Shown here one piece after another: positions 36,960 through 45,945 of a DNA stretch of 64,000 bases (within the stretch, counting starts at the first letter, position 1; the number at the start of each line of letters is the position of its first letter). The notes under the pieces are model-generated. The model did no database searches. It was not told the origin of the DNA and worked only from the letters and a program-made list of their open reading frames with translations. The stretch is from an uncultured Rhodopila sp. (GTDB lineage Bacteria; Pseudomonadota; Alphaproteobacteria; Acetobacterales; Acetobacteraceae). Both the position numbers and the translations under genes were made by a program. The stretch is taken from positions 62,001 to 126,000 of the forward strand of contig NZ_CAJATU010000063.1 of the NCBI RefSeq assembly GCF_903944925.1, in the 5' to 3' direction.

Positions 36960-38045
36960 ATGCGCTATCGCAATGCGGTGATTGCAGCAGCTTTCCTCGC
37001 GACCCCGGTCGCGGCGATCGCGCAGCCGATAAACGGCCTCTATGTCGGGGCCGGCGCTGGCCTGCATGCCCCGATCAATCCCAACGTCACGCCCTATGGT
37101 CCGGGATTCGGCACCGGCAGTCTGGAACTGAACCAGGACTACGGCTTCAACTCGAATCTCGCCCTCGGTTACGCCATTGGCAACGGGTTCCGCTTCGAGG
37201 TCGAAGGCGACTTCATGCGCAGCGGCGTGAACCAGTTGCGCGGGACGCCGTTCCCGACGGCCAGCAACGGGACCGTCCGCACCTGGGGCGTCATGGCCAA
37301 CGCGATGTTCGATCTCGATGTCGGTTCGCCTTGGGTCTACCCGTATCTCGGCGTCGGCGCAGGCTACCAGTGGACTCGGCTCAATTCGCTGACGTCGGTG
37401 CGGCCGGGCGGCGGGTTCGCGTTGGCGGCCAGCGGTGAGACGGGCGAGCCGGCCGGCCAGGCGATCATCGGCGCATCCTTCCCGATCCCGAACATGCCGG
37501 GCTTGTCGGTGACGGCGGATTACCGATTCATGGATATCCTCGGCGGCGCAAAATACGACGGCGTGGTGGTGAATGACGCCGTCGCCTCCCCCGCGGTGCT
37601 GAAGTTGCACAACCAGTTCAACAACGACGTCGTGGTGGGTATCCGCTACGCCTTCAACACGCCGGCCCCGCCGTCCGCGGCGCCCGTGCCGGTCGCGGCC
37701 CCCGCTCCGGCGCCCGCCCGGTCGTACCTGGTGTTCTTCGACTGGGACCGGGCCGATTTGACCGACCGGGCGAAGGCGATCGTCAAGGAAGCCGCGGATA
37801 ACTCCACGCGCGTGCAGGTGACCCGCATCGAGGTCAACGGCTACACTGACACCTCCGGCAAGCCGCACTACAACCAGGGCCTGTCGGTCCGCCGCGCCAA
37901 GGCGGTGGCGGCCGAGCTGGTGAAAAACGGCGTGCCGCAAAACGTCATCGACATCCAGGGCTTCGGTGAGACTCATCTGCTGGTCGCAACCGGGCCCGGG
38001 GTGCGGGAGCCGCAGAACCGGCGGGTGGAGATCATCATCCGCTAA
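36960..38045 (+). CDS. OmpA-like outer membrane protein
   Basis: A 361-residue envelope protein: signal peptide (about 1-22, ending AIAQ), an eight-stranded OmpA-type barrel (about 23-235) with loops of the Opa/OmpA_N type, an Ala/Pro hinge (about 238-255) and a C-terminal OmpA peptidoglycan-binding domain (about 257-361). The latter keeps NGYTDTSG and NQGLSVRRA, whose Asp and Arg hold diaminopimelate. AGGAG lies before the ATG. It tethers the outer membrane to the cell wall. The next gene encodes a small secreted protein of unknown function. Confidence 0.93.
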   Translation: MRYRNAVIAAAFLATPVAAIAQPINGLYVGAGAGLHAPINPNVTPYGPGFGTGSLELNQDYGFNSNLALGYAIGNGFRFEVEGDFMRSGVNQLRGTPFPTASNGTVRTWGVMANAMFDLDVGSPWVYPYLGVGAGYQWTRLNSLTSVRPGGGFALAASGETGEPAGQAIIGASFPIPNMPGLSVTADYRFMDILGGAKYDGVVVNDAVASPAVLKLHNQFNNDVVVGIRYAFNTPAPPSAAPVPVAAPAPAPARSYLVFFDWDRADLTDRAKAIVKEAADNSTRVQVTRIEVNGYTDTSGKPHYNQGLSVRRAKAVAAELVKNGVPQNVIDIQGFGETHLLVATGPGVREPQNRRVEIIIR

Positions 38046-38186
38046 AGCCAGCCGCATTGTCTCGCGGGATCGGCCGGCCGAGCTCCGGCGGCTGAGCCCG
38101 GGGTTGAAACGTATCACGCAGGAACGATTTGCCTTCCGCATGGGCAACCGGGCAAGTCGCGCCTCGGTTCGCCCGGGAGAGTCGCT

Positions 38187-38585
38187 ATGAGAGCTTTGAT
38201 TTTGGCCACTGCAGTGCTTGCGACGGTCGCCGCCGCACCGGCCTTGGCGCAGACCGAGACCTACGAAACGCCAAAATACACGCCGGCGGAACCAACCGTC
38301 CTGGACCCGAATTTCGGCCTGCCGTCCTTCGGCATGCCGGGCGCCGGATTGCCGCAGCAGAGGACCCAGGCGCCCGATCCCAACGCGCCGGACAAGCCGG
38401 AGATCTTCAAAACCGATCCGCCGGATTTCACGCTGCCGCAAAACCGTCTGCTCAAGCCCGGTTACACCACCGGCTACGGCAACATGGAAACCACCCCGCT
38501 GACGACCTCGGAAACACCGCTGTTCACCACCAATGAGACGGGGACGACCGGCGACGACACGACGTCCGACGACGACACGAAGTAG
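38187..38585 (+). CDS. Hypothetical secreted protein with Thr/Asp-rich tail
   Basis: A 132-residue protein I do not recognise. Residues 1-22 form a signal peptide ending ALAQ. The rest is Pro-rich (about 23-95) with no cysteine and no membrane helix, ending in a Thr/Asp-rich segment (about 100-132) that is strongly acidic. It is predicted to be periplasmic or exported and largely disordered. It lies 141 bases after the OmpA-like gene on the same strand and ends one base before the convergent ydjM-like stop. Confidence 0.6.
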   Translation: MRALILATAVLATVAAAPALAQTETYETPKYTPAEPTVLDPNFGLPSFGMPGAGLPQQRTQAPDPNAPDKPEIFKTDPPDFTLPQNRLLKPGYTTGYGNMETTPLTTSETPLFTTNETGTTGDDTTSDDDTK

Positions 38586-38586
38586 A

Positions 38587-39102
38587 TCAGCCGGAAACGT
38601 GCAGGCTCTTGAACGGGTGCGCCGGTAGCCGCCCGCCGGCATGCAAAAGCGACCAGGCCATCCCGCACACCAAGAGGATAACGATGATCGGCTCGCCGGG
38701 CGAGCCGGTGCGGCATACCGGCAATCCCCAGGTCCGCCGCAGCGGCCAGGCCAGCCTCAGCCCTCGCGGGGTGAGCAGGTCTGCCACGAGGTGCGAAAGG
38801 TAGCCGACGGCCAGGGCGGACACGGCACCGCGCCGGCTTCCGGCATGCGCCAGCACTGCGATCAGGATGACCACCGCAACCGCCGAATGCGTGATACCGC
38901 GGTGGCCCAGAACCGCCGCGATCACGCTCGAGATCGGTCTCGCCCGCCGACCAACCCAGGATTGCGGATGATCGATGTCCGGCAGCAGGGAGCCGGCGAC
39001 GGCGAGACCAAGATAGACCGGATCGACGGGCGAGAGGTGCAGCACCGGCGCCGCGGCAACCCACGCTGCAAGGCCGACGATCACATGAGACCTTGCCATC
39101 AT
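38587..39102 (-). CDS. YdjM family membrane-bound metal-dependent hydrolase
   Basis: A 171-residue membrane protein of the YdjM family (PF04307). The metal-ligand motifs are present: SHVIVG at the N-terminus, LLPDIDHP (about 38-45), HRGITHS (about 67-73) and SHLVADLLTPRG (about 103-114). Four or five hydrophobic stretches place it in the inner membrane. Family members are predicted phosphoesterases; E. coli YdjM is SOS-induced. Two adjacent ATGs (39102 and 39099) are possible starts. Confidence 0.87.
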   Translation of the reverse strand: MMARSHVIVGLAAWVAAAPVLHLSPVDPVYLGLAVAGSLLPDIDHPQSWVGRRARPISSVIAAVLGHRGITHSAVAVVILIAVLAHAGSRRGAVSALAVGYLSHLVADLLTPRGLRLAWPLRRTWGLPVCRTGSPGEPIIVILLVCGMAWSLLHAGGRLPAHPFKSLHVSG

Positions 39103-39248
39103 CCCGCGCTGCTACACGCCACGCCCCGGCAAGGCAACGGTCCGGCAGTCCCGTCCTTATCCCGGTCGTCCGGTCCGGAACCGGCCGAAGCTTGCGGTGT
39201 TAGAGACCCACAGAAGGTTTTGCGCGTATACCCAGGGAGTTTGTCGTC

Positions 39249-39836
39249 GTGGATGGAATGGTCGAATCCGCCTCGCTGCCCGATCACCCCTATGCGGAGG
39301 AGCGAGCCGAACCCGTTATCGAGCCGCGCACCCGGGCCAGCGTGGGCCGGTGGATCCTGCGGGAGTCGCCGCATATTGCCATGCTTTTGCTCGCCTTCGT
39401 CGGCATCAGTTTTCCGGTGCCGGTTACTTACTGGCTGGTGATGACGCCGATATTCGGCCTGATCAGCATCGTCTCGGGCTGGCCGCATTTCGCGACCAAC
39501 CAGGCGCGGCTGCGCATGGTCTGCCTCCAGGCGTTGAGCTGGAGCGCGCTGGTGCTGGCTATCTACGCGCTCTACAATAACGGGTCCCAGGGCGTCCTGA
39601 ACGCCAATGCGATTTCCCTGGCGATGATCACGCTGCTGGCGCTTGGCACCTTCCTGGCCGGCCTGCACGCCCATTCATGGCGAACCTGCGTCGTTGGCAT
39701 CGTCCTGTTCGTAGCGGTTCCCGTGCTTGGCTGGATCGACCAGGTATCGATCCTGCTGGTGATCGGGGCGCTGGTTATCGTGGCGGTCGCGGCGGGGACA
39801 TGGTTCGTCACCGAACGGAACGCGGCGGAGGTTTGA
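39249..39836 (+). CDS. Hypothetical membrane protein
   Basis: A 195-residue protein with about five membrane helices (roughly 41-60, 61-77, 91-108, 116-136, 140-190) after a charged N-terminal 40 residues. I do not recognise a family. The GTG at 39249 is preferred as start because AGGGAG lies nine bases upstream; the first ATG is 18 bases away. It is flanked by a divergent ydjM-like gene and the convergent cobalamin genes, and does not appear to be part of either unit. Confidence 0.7.
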   Translation: MDGMVESASLPDHPYAEERAEPVIEPRTRASVGRWILRESPHIAMLLLAFVGISFPVPVTYWLVMTPIFGLISIVSGWPHFATNQARLRMVCLQALSWSALVLAIYALYNNGSQGVLNANAISLAMITLLALGTFLAGLHAHSWRTCVVGIVLFVAVPVLGWIDQVSILLVIGALVIVAVAAGTWFVTERNAAEV

Positions 39837-39842
39837 TCCGTA

Positions 39843-40382
39843 TTACGGCGCCGGAACCCGGACGTAGATGATGGTGCCCATCGGCTGGGCAGGCGCGAGC
39901 AAGTCTATCGGCTGGCAGTTCAGCAGGGCTGCCAGCACCTTGAGCGGCCCGCCGTGCGACACGATGGCGCAATCCTTGAGCTCGTGGCGGAGGGTCGTCT
40001 CGAACGCACGGACACGGTCGATCAGCGCCGAGCCGGATTCGCCACCGGGCGGCGCGAAACTCATCGGCGACCCGGCCCAGCGATCAAGCTCGGTGCGGGG
40101 CACCGAATCCCAGGCAAGCCCCTCCCAGGCGCCAAAATCCAACTCCTGGAGCCGGGCGTCGACGGACAGAGAAGCCGCCAGGGTTTCGGCGATGGCATCG
40201 GCAAGCTGCCGGCACCGGAGGGCAGGGCTGGTCCAGACCCTGGTTGCCCCGCGCAGGCCCGGATCCAACACGATCCCGGCCGTGATGCCCGCTGCCGCCG
40301 GATCCACCGGTATGTCGAGCCGCCCGTAACAGATCCCCGGCGCGATAAGAGGCTTCGCGTGCCGGATCAGGGCGAGCTTCAT
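39843..40382 (-). CDS. cobC: Histidine phosphatase, probable alpha-ribazole phosphatase
   Basis: A 179-residue histidine phosphatase with the catalytic LIRHAKP at residues 5-11 (His8), the CYGRLDIPV follow-on typical of CobC, and the second histidine in SHGGPLKVLAAL (about 143). It is expected to dephosphorylate alpha-ribazole phosphate or cobalamin phosphate in the last steps of B12 assembly. Assignment as CobC rests on the linkage: its ATG overlaps the cobU stop by four bases and cobT/cobS lie alongside. Confidence 0.8.
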   Translation of the reverse strand: MKLALIRHAKPLIAPGICYGRLDIPVDPAAAGITAGIVLDPGLRGATRVWTSPALRCRQLADAIAETLAASLSVDARLQELDFGAWEGLAWDSVPRTELDRWAGSPMSFAPPGGESGSALIDRVRAFETTLRHELKDCAIVSHGGPLKVLAALLNCQPIDLLAPAQPMGTIIYVRVPAP

Positions 40383-40873
40383 TTCACCGTCATCGGCAAC
40401 CCGGCGACCATGAACAGCACCCTGTCCGCCGCCGCCGCCATGTGCTGGTTCAACCGCCCCGCTTCATCCCGGAAGGCGCGTCCGAGCGGCGTGTCCGGCA
40501 CGAGTCCAAGCCCGACCTCATTGCTGACCAGCACGACCGGCGCCTGCCGGCGGTCCAGTGCGGCCTCCAGCGCGTCGGTCGCTGCCACAATGTCGTGATT
40601 GCCCAGCATCAGGTTGGTCAGCCACAGCGTCAGGCAATCCACCAGCACCGGCAATGCGGCGTGCCGTATCAGCGCGTCTGGCAGGTCCACCTGCGCCTCG
40701 ACCGTGCGCCAGCCGATCTCGCGCCGGGCCTGATGCTCGGCGATGCGTTCGCGCATCTCGTCGTCGAACGCCTCGGCGGTGGCGATATAGATCCACGGCG
40801 CCTCATGCGCGGCGACGAGTCGCTCGGCGTGGCGGCTCTTGCCGGACCGCGCGCCGCCGAGAACCAGTGTCAT
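40379..40873 (-). CDS. cobU: Adenosylcobinamide kinase/guanylyltransferase
   Basis: A 164-residue CobU/CobP protein with P-loop GGARSGKS at residues 5-12, HAERL following it, and the conserved VLVDCLTLWLTNLM and LVSNEVGLGLVPD motifs. It phosphorylates adenosylcobinamide and then adds GMP. The ATG at 40873 is given; a TTG nine bases earlier is also possible. It forms a coupled pair with the cobC-like gene and is divergent from cobT across 137 bases. No cobalamin riboswitch is recognisable in that gap. Confidence 0.94.
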   Translation of the reverse strand: MTLVLGGARSGKSRHAERLVAAHEAPWIYIATAEAFDDEMRERIAEHQARREIGWRTVEAQVDLPDALIRHAALPVLVDCLTLWLTNLMLGNHDIVAATDALEAALDRRQAPVVLVSNEVGLGLVPDTPLGRAFRDEAGRLNQHMAAAADRVLFMVAGLPMTVK

Positions 40874-41010
40874 TGGGGGCAATGCAGGAATGAGCGTCGG
40901 CCTGTGTTCGAGGGCAAAAACCTGTGATACGGCCGCCGGACCGGCGAATCAAACGGAAGCGGAAGCGCGCTTCCGGCGCCGCGTTTTATCCGCCAGCCAA
41001 CAGGTTGCTT

Positions 41011-42027
41011 ATGAACACGTTTCCCGATTTTGCCGCGCTCAACGCCGCATGCCTGAACCTTCCCGCCGGCAACGCCGCCGCGGCGACGGCCGTCCGCGAG
41101 CGGCAGGCTACCCTGACCAAACCGCCGGGCAGCCTGGGGCGGCTGGAAGACATCGCGGCCTGGCTGGCGACCTGGCAGGGCCGGGCGATGCCACGGCTGG
41201 ACAAGGTCGAAACGCTGGTTTTCGCCGGCAATCACGGCATCGCCAGCCAGGGCGTGTCGTCCTATCCGCCGTCGGTGACGGCGCAGATGGTCGCCAATTT
41301 TTCGCATGGCGGCGCTGCCATCAACCAGATCGCCCGGGCTGCGGGTTCAGTACTGCGCGTGATCCCGCTCGACCTTGACACGCCTACGGAGGACTTCACC
41401 GTGGCGCCGGCGATGACCGAGTCGGATTTCCTGCGCGCCGTCATCGCCGGCTATGAAGCCGTTACACCGGACGCGGATCTGGTTTGCCTGGGGGAGATGG
41501 GCATCGGCAACACGACGGTCGCCGCCGCCCTGGCGGCTGCTTTGTTCGGCGGCGGCGGCGAGCGCTGGGCCGGCCGCGGCACCGGCGTGGATGACGCCGG
41601 CCTGCGGCGCAAGCAGAGCGTGATCGACGCCGGGCTGGAGCGTCATGCGGCGCTGCTGGACGACCCGCTGCTGGTCGCGATGGCGCTGGGCGGGCGGGAA
41701 CACGCGGCGATGCTCGGCGCCACCCTGGCAGCCCGGCGGCACGGCATCCCGGTGCTGCTGGATGGCTTCGTCTGCACCGCCGCCGTGGCGCCGTTGGCCG
41801 CTTTGCGGCCGGGTGCGCTCGACCATACGATGCTGGCGCATAACTCCGCCGAGGCCGGCCATCGGGGTCTGGCCGAGGCGCTCGGGCTGCGCCCGTTGCT
41901 CGACCTGGGCATGCGGCTGGGCGAAGCGTCCGGGGCGACGCTGGCGGTTCCGCTGTTGCGGGCCGCGGTCGCCTGCCATACCGGCATGGCGACGTTTGCC
42001 GAAGCCACGGTCGACAACCGGGCCTGA
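41011..42027 (+). CDS. cobT: Nicotinate-nucleotide--dimethylbenzimidazole phosphoribosyltransferase
   Basis: A 338-residue CobT enzyme that makes alpha-ribazole phosphate. The TKPPGSLGRLEDIAAWLA N-terminal motif, FAGNHGIASQGVS (about 70-82), GEMGIGNTTVAAAL (about 163-176) and HRGLAEALGLRPLLDLGMRLGEASGA near the C-terminus all match. The ATG at 41011 gives the usual length; the upstream in-frame extension is basic and non-conserved. cobS begins five bases after its stop on the same strand. Confidence 0.96.
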   Translation: MNTFPDFAALNAACLNLPAGNAAAATAVRERQATLTKPPGSLGRLEDIAAWLATWQGRAMPRLDKVETLVFAGNHGIASQGVSSYPPSVTAQMVANFSHGGAAINQIARAAGSVLRVIPLDLDTPTEDFTVAPAMTESDFLRAVIAGYEAVTPDADLVCLGEMGIGNTTVAAALAAALFGGGGERWAGRGTGVDDAGLRRKQSVIDAGLERHAALLDDPLLVAMALGGREHAAMLGATLAARRHGIPVLLDGFVCTAAVAPLAALRPGALDHTMLAHNSAEAGHRGLAEALGLRPLLDLGMRLGEASGATLAVPLLRAAVACHTGMATFAEATVDNRA

Positions 42028-42031
42028 TCCG

Positions 42032-42787
42032 TTGCTGCTGTCGGATCTGACGACCGCCTTCATGCTGCTGACGCGGCTGCCGGTTGGGCGCTTCGCCCGG
42101 CCGGGGGTTGCGCCCGAGATGGCGCGTTGCGTCTGGGCCTTCCCCGTCGTCGGGTTGGTGGTGAACCTCGCGGCGGCGCTGGCCTACCGGCTTGGCCGGG
42201 AGGCCGGCCTGCCGCCGCTGCTGGCCGCCACGTGGACCCTGGTGGCCGTGGCGCTGATGACCGGGGCGTTGCACGAGGACGGCCTGGCGGACACGGCCGA
42301 CGGATTCGGTGGCGGCGCTACCCCGGCGCGCAAGCTGGAAATCATGCGCGACAGCCGCATCGGCAGCTACGGCGCGCTGGCGGTGCTGCTGTCGGTCGTG
42401 TTGCGCGTGTCGGCGATCGCGGCGCTCGGCCAGCCCGGCGCGGTCGCGGTCGGCTTGATCCTGGCGGGGATGCTCGGACGCAGCGGCATGATCCTGTTGC
42501 TTGTGCTGCTCCGGCCTGCGCGTGCGGACGGACTGGGCGCCTCCGTGGCACGGCCGCCGTTTTGGTCCGTGGCGGCCGGGCTGGGACTTTCGGTTGCCGC
42601 GTCGTTCGCGCTGCTGCCGGTGCGTCCGGCCCTGGCGGCGGTCGTGCTTGGCGCCGGCGCCTCGCTGGTGCTGGCGCGGATGGCTGTGGTCCGTATCGGC
42701 GGCTATACGGGCGACGTTCTGGGCGCCACCGAGATGGTCACCGGATGTGTCGTCCTGACCGGGCTCGCAAGCGCGTTCAGCGCGTAG
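42032..42787 (+). CDS. cobS: Adenosylcobinamide-GDP ribazoletransferase
   Basis: A 251-residue CobS membrane enzyme that joins adenosylcobinamide-GDP and alpha-ribazole. The LLTRLPVGRF N-terminus, HEDGLADTADGFGGG metal motif (about 80-94), RDSRIGSYGAL (about 105-115) and C-terminal GYTGDVLGATEMV are diagnostic; six to seven membrane helices are present. The start is probably TTG at 42032, five bases after the cobT stop, which restores the normal N-terminus; the first ATG (42062) would remove ten residues. Confidence 0.93.
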   Translation: MLLSDLTTAFMLLTRLPVGRFARPGVAPEMARCVWAFPVVGLVVNLAAALAYRLGREAGLPPLLAATWTLVAVALMTGALHEDGLADTADGFGGGATPARKLEIMRDSRIGSYGALAVLLSVVLRVSAIAALGQPGAVAVGLILAGMLGRSGMILLLVLLRPARADGLGASVARPPFWSVAAGLGLSVAASFALLPVRPALAAVVLGAGASLVLARMAVVRIGGYTGDVLGATEMVTGCVVLTGLASAFSA

Positions 42788-42815
42788 CGTGACGCGCTGG
42801 CCCCACCGCCGACTG

Positions 42816-43667
42816 TCAGGGCAAGGCGGTCGCCGCTTCCTCCGCCACGATGGGGTTCCGCAACACGCCGATGCCGCTGATCTCGACCTCGATCGTGTCG
42901 CCCGGCTTCATCCAGAGCGGCGGAGTCTGATAGGCGCCCACCCCGCCCGTCGTGCCGGTGGCGATCACGTCGCCGGCCTCCAGTTGCGTGAAGGTGGAGC
43001 AGTATTCGATCAGCGCCGGGATGCCGAAGCACAGGTCGTCAATGGTGGCGTGCTGTTGCTCCACCCCGTTCAGCCGGCTGATCAGATGCGCTTTGGTGAT
43101 GTCGCCGGCTTTCTCCGGCGTGACGATCCACGGCCCGAACGCGCCGGACCGGAAGAAATTCTTGCCCGGGGTGAACTGCGAGGCGTGCCGCTGCCATTCC
43201 CGGATCGAGCCGTCGTTATAGCAGGAATACCCCGCCACCACGCTCTCCCAGTCCGCGGCCTTCACATGGCGGCAGCGGCGGCCGATGATCACCGCCAATT
43301 CGCCCTCATAGTCGAACGTCGCCGAGGCGGCCGGCCGCACCATTGCCTCGCCGTGCCCGACCTGCGCATTGGCAAACCGGGTAAAGATGATCGGCTTGGG
43401 CGGCGGCTCCCGCCCGCCTTCCTTGATGTGGGAGAGGTAGTTCAGCCCGATGCACAGGATCTTGTCGGGGTCCGGTATCGGCGGCAGGAAGCTGATGTCC
43501 TCCAGCCTGAAATCGGCGTGGCGGGCGGCTTCCTCGGCCAGCGACGTGGTGGCCCAGAGGGCGTGCTTCAGGGCCGGGGCCCTGGCGCCGAGGTCGATGA
43601 CGCCTTCGTTCTTGGCGATGCCCCAGCTTGCGACGCCGTCCGGACGGCGGAAGGTCAGCAGCTTCAT
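42816..43667 (-). CDS. Fumarylacetoacetate hydrolase family protein
   Basis: A 283-residue FAH-superfamily enzyme. The core begins at ILCIGLNYLSHIKE (about 69), with metal-ligand acidic residues in FDYEGELAVIIGR (about 118-130) and GYSCYNDGSIREWQR, then ATGTTGGVG and PLWMKPGDTIEVEISGIG. Members include 2-keto-4-pentenoate hydratases, acylpyruvases and oxaloacetate decarboxylases, so the exact reaction is open. The ATG at 43667 follows an AGGAG site. Upstream, 74 bases away on the same strand, is a carbonic anhydrase gene. Confidence 0.87.
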   Translation of the reverse strand: MKLLTFRRPDGVASWGIAKNEGVIDLGARAPALKHALWATTSLAEEAARHADFRLEDISFLPPIPDPDKILCIGLNYLSHIKEGGREPPPKPIIFTRFANAQVGHGEAMVRPAASATFDYEGELAVIIGRRCRHVKAADWESVVAGYSCYNDGSIREWQRHASQFTPGKNFFRSGAFGPWIVTPEKAGDITKAHLISRLNGVEQQHATIDDLCFGIPALIEYCSTFTQLEAGDVIATGTTGGVGAYQTPPLWMKPGDTIEVEISGIGVLRNPIVAEEAATALP

Positions 43668-43741
43668 TGCGACGGTCTCCTGTTCCCTGATCAAGGGATA
43701 CGGCGGAGGCGGCCGGGCGGCAATGACTGCTTTCCGATGGC

Positions 43742-44353
43742 CTAGCCGGCGTCGGATGACGCGATCGATACGTTCAGGTCGGTGACCAACCCGTTCTCCA
43801 ACGAATAAACCCAGCCATGCACGGTGATCTCCTGCCCGCGCGCCCAGGCTTCCTGCAGGAACACGTCGGATGCGACATTCTTTACTTGCCGCATGACATT
43901 CAGTTCGCACAGCCGGTTCAGCATCGCCGGCCGATGCGGGATGGCTTCCAGCGTTTCGCGGTTTTCGGCGTAGATTTCGCGGATCGGGTGCAGCCAGTGA
44001 TCCACCAGTCCGCGCCGCTGGCCGTCCACTGCGGCGGCGACACCGCCGCAGCCGTAATGGCCGACAACGAGGATGTGCCTCACTTTCAGCACATCGACGG
44101 CGAATTGCAGCACGGACAGGTAGTTGGCGTCCTGCGGCGGCGCCAGGTTGGCGACGTTACGGTGAACGAACAACTCGCCGGGGTCGAGATCGACGATCTC
44201 ATTCGCCGGCACGCGGCTGTCGGAGCAGCCGATCCAGAGGTATTCGGGGGTTTGCTGGGCGACAAGGCGCTTGAAGAAGTCGGCGTCGGCCGCGACTTTG
44301 CGCGCGGCCCAGGCCCGATTGTTCGCCTTCAGGTTATCCAGCATTGTCCTCAT
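43742..44353 (-). CDS. Beta-class carbonic anhydrase
   Basis: A 203-residue beta-carbonic anhydrase. The zinc site is complete: WIGCSDSRVP (Cys, Asp-Arg dyad, about 42-50) and VVGHYGCGGV (His and Cys about 101-104). It interconverts CO2 and bicarbonate in the cytoplasm. The MFS gene upstream ends one base before this ATG (TGA-A-ATG), so translation is coupled; a second ATG nine bases later has a nearby GAGG and could be the true start. The coupling suggests the transporter and enzyme act together, for example on a carboxylate that is decarboxylated. Confidence 0.92.
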   Translation of the reverse strand: MRTMLDNLKANNRAWAARKVAADADFFKRLVAQQTPEYLWIGCSDSRVPANEIVDLDPGELFVHRNVANLAPPQDANYLSVLQFAVDVLKVRHILVVGHYGCGGVAAAVDGQRRGLVDHWLHPIREIYAENRETLEAIPHRPAMLNRLCELNVMRQVKNVASDVFLQEAWARGQEITVHGWVYSLENGLVTDLNVSIASSDAG

Positions 44354-44354
44354 T

Positions 44355-45671
44355 TCACGTTCTGACGGCAGGCGGGCCGGCGACGGCATCCAGTTCAGCA
44401 TTTGTAATCGGTTCAGCGCGGATGACAACCAGATATGCGAGTGCCGATACAAGCCCGATCGCCGCCGCCGCCAGCAGGGCCGGGACGAAGCTGCCGGTTG
44501 CCTGGACGATGAAGCCGGTGATCGTGGGCGCCAGGGCGCCGCCGAGATAGCCGCCGAAATTCTGGATCGCCCCGAGTGAGGCGGTGCAATGCGCCGGTGC
44601 GGCAACGGACGACAGCGCCCAGGACATGCCGCTGGCCGAGGCGCCGAACATCAGCGCCCCGGATATCGCCGCGACAGCAATGAAATCGCTGGATGATTCC
44701 GCTGCGACGACGGTAAAGCAGACCATGCCGAGCAGACCGACGATGACGGGGATCTTGCGGGAGTTGACGGGGGAAAAACCGCGCCGCATCAGGAAGTCGG
44801 CGATCCAGCCGCCGCCGATGCTGCCGGCGACCCCGAACGCGAAAGGAATGGCTGCGACGAGGCCGGTTTTCGGTATCGACATGTGCCGCTGTAACTCCAG
44901 ATAGCCGGGCAGCCAGGCGAGGTAGAGCCAGTTGATGTAGACGACGCCGAAAAATCCCAGCACCAGGCCCCATGTGGTGCGAAAGCGGAACAAGCCCAGC
45001 CATTCTGACAGGCTTACCCGGGCGTAGGTGCGGGTTTCCTCGCCTTCGGTGAGATAGTGGCGTTCTTCTTCGGTAAAGTGCTGCTCCGCGGGGTCGCGAT
45101 ACAGCAGGAACCAGACCGCGGATACGATCAGTCCGACGATGCCCATCGTTACGAACATCCAGCGCCAGCCGAAGCCGATCATCAGCGCCGTCAGTATCGG
45201 TGGCGCAATGGCCGGGCCGAGCGACGATGTGCAGTTCCAGGTTCCGGTCGGCAGGCCGCGGTCGCGGACGTTGTACCAGTCTCGAACGACGCGGACGGCG
45301 GAGGAGAACATCGGCGCCTCGCCCAGGCCGAGGAACACGCGGGCGATGGAGAACTGCCAGAACGAGGTGACGAACCCGGCCGTCGCCTGGGCAATGGACC
45401 ACAGGGCGAGGCCGGCGCCCAGAAGGCGATGCGGGCCGACGCGATCGACCAGCGCGCCGCCGGGCAGTTGGGCGAAGGCATAGGCCCAGAGGAAGGCCGA
45501 CAGCAGCAGCCCCATGTCGGCGATCGACAGCCCGAGTTCCTGGCGGATCAGCGGATTGGCGATCGAGAGGGTGGAGCGGTCGAGGTAGTTCAGGGTGCCC
45601 GCGACGACCAGCATGATCAGGGCGGTGCGTTGTTTGCGCCGGATGCTGGCGGGTGCAATTGGTTTGGCCAT
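44355..45671 (-). CDS. MFS transporter, anion:cation symporter type
   Basis: A 438-residue major facilitator with twelve helices. NYLDRSTLSIANPLIRQELGLS at the start, GGALVDRVGPHRLLGAGL and RVFLGLGEAPMFSSAVRVVRDW are typical of the ACS family (hexuronate, glucarate, phthalate and other organic anions). The ATG at 45671 follows GGGGAGGA. It is transcribed together with the carbonic anhydrase directly downstream. Substrate is not determined. Confidence 0.88.
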   Translation of the reverse strand: MAKPIAPASIRRKQRTALIMLVVAGTLNYLDRSTLSIANPLIRQELGLSIADMGLLLSAFLWAYAFAQLPGGALVDRVGPHRLLGAGLALWSIAQATAGFVTSFWQFSIARVFLGLGEAPMFSSAVRVVRDWYNVRDRGLPTGTWNCTSSLGPAIAPPILTALMIGFGWRWMFVTMGIVGLIVSAVWFLLYRDPAEQHFTEEERHYLTEGEETRTYARVSLSEWLGLFRFRTTWGLVLGFFGVVYINWLYLAWLPGYLELQRHMSIPKTGLVAAIPFAFGVAGSIGGGWIADFLMRRGFSPVNSRKIPVIVGLLGMVCFTVVAAESSSDFIAVAAISGALMFGASASGMSWALSSVAAPAHCTASLGAIQNFGGYLGGALAPTITGFIVQATGSFVPALLAAAAIGLVSALAYLVVIRAEPITNAELDAVAGPPAVRT

Positions 45672-45839
45672 TGAACGTCCTCCCCGGGACTTTGCTTCGG
45701 CGGCGGATGTTAGGGTCGGATGGGCTGTGCCGAAAGGCTTCACGGTTCAGTGAAGATGAGAGAAAAGTTCTGCCCGATCCGTGCAGGCTTGACCAAGATG
45801 CGGCCGCATGCAAACCAGTATGGCAGGATAGCTGCTCTT

Positions 45840-45872
45840 GTGTCATGGCCGGATTTAGTCCGGCCATGACAC
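45840..45872. repeat. REP-like palindrome
   Basis: GTGTCATGGCCGGA (45840-45853) and TCCGGCCATGACAC (45859-45872) form a perfect 14-bp stem with a five-base loop, between the divergent MFS and epoxide hydrolase genes. Same core as the copies at 10.2 and 61.1 kb. Confidence 0.7.
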
Positions 45873-45945
45873 GGGGGCGTCTTGCCTCCCCGGCCGCCAA
45901 GCCAGCACATGCAGCGACCGGGCATGACAAAGGAGGGAAACCGGG

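Noticed and set aside
36717-38642. A 641-residue minus-strand reading frame spanning the OmpA-like and small secreted genes
   Set aside because: It is Arg/His-rich with no domain, and the plus-strand genes beneath it have signal peptides and a conserved OmpA domain.
40883-41010. Cobalamin riboswitch in the cobU-cobT gap
   Set aside because: The 128 bases lack a recognisable B12-box and are shorter than the usual element.
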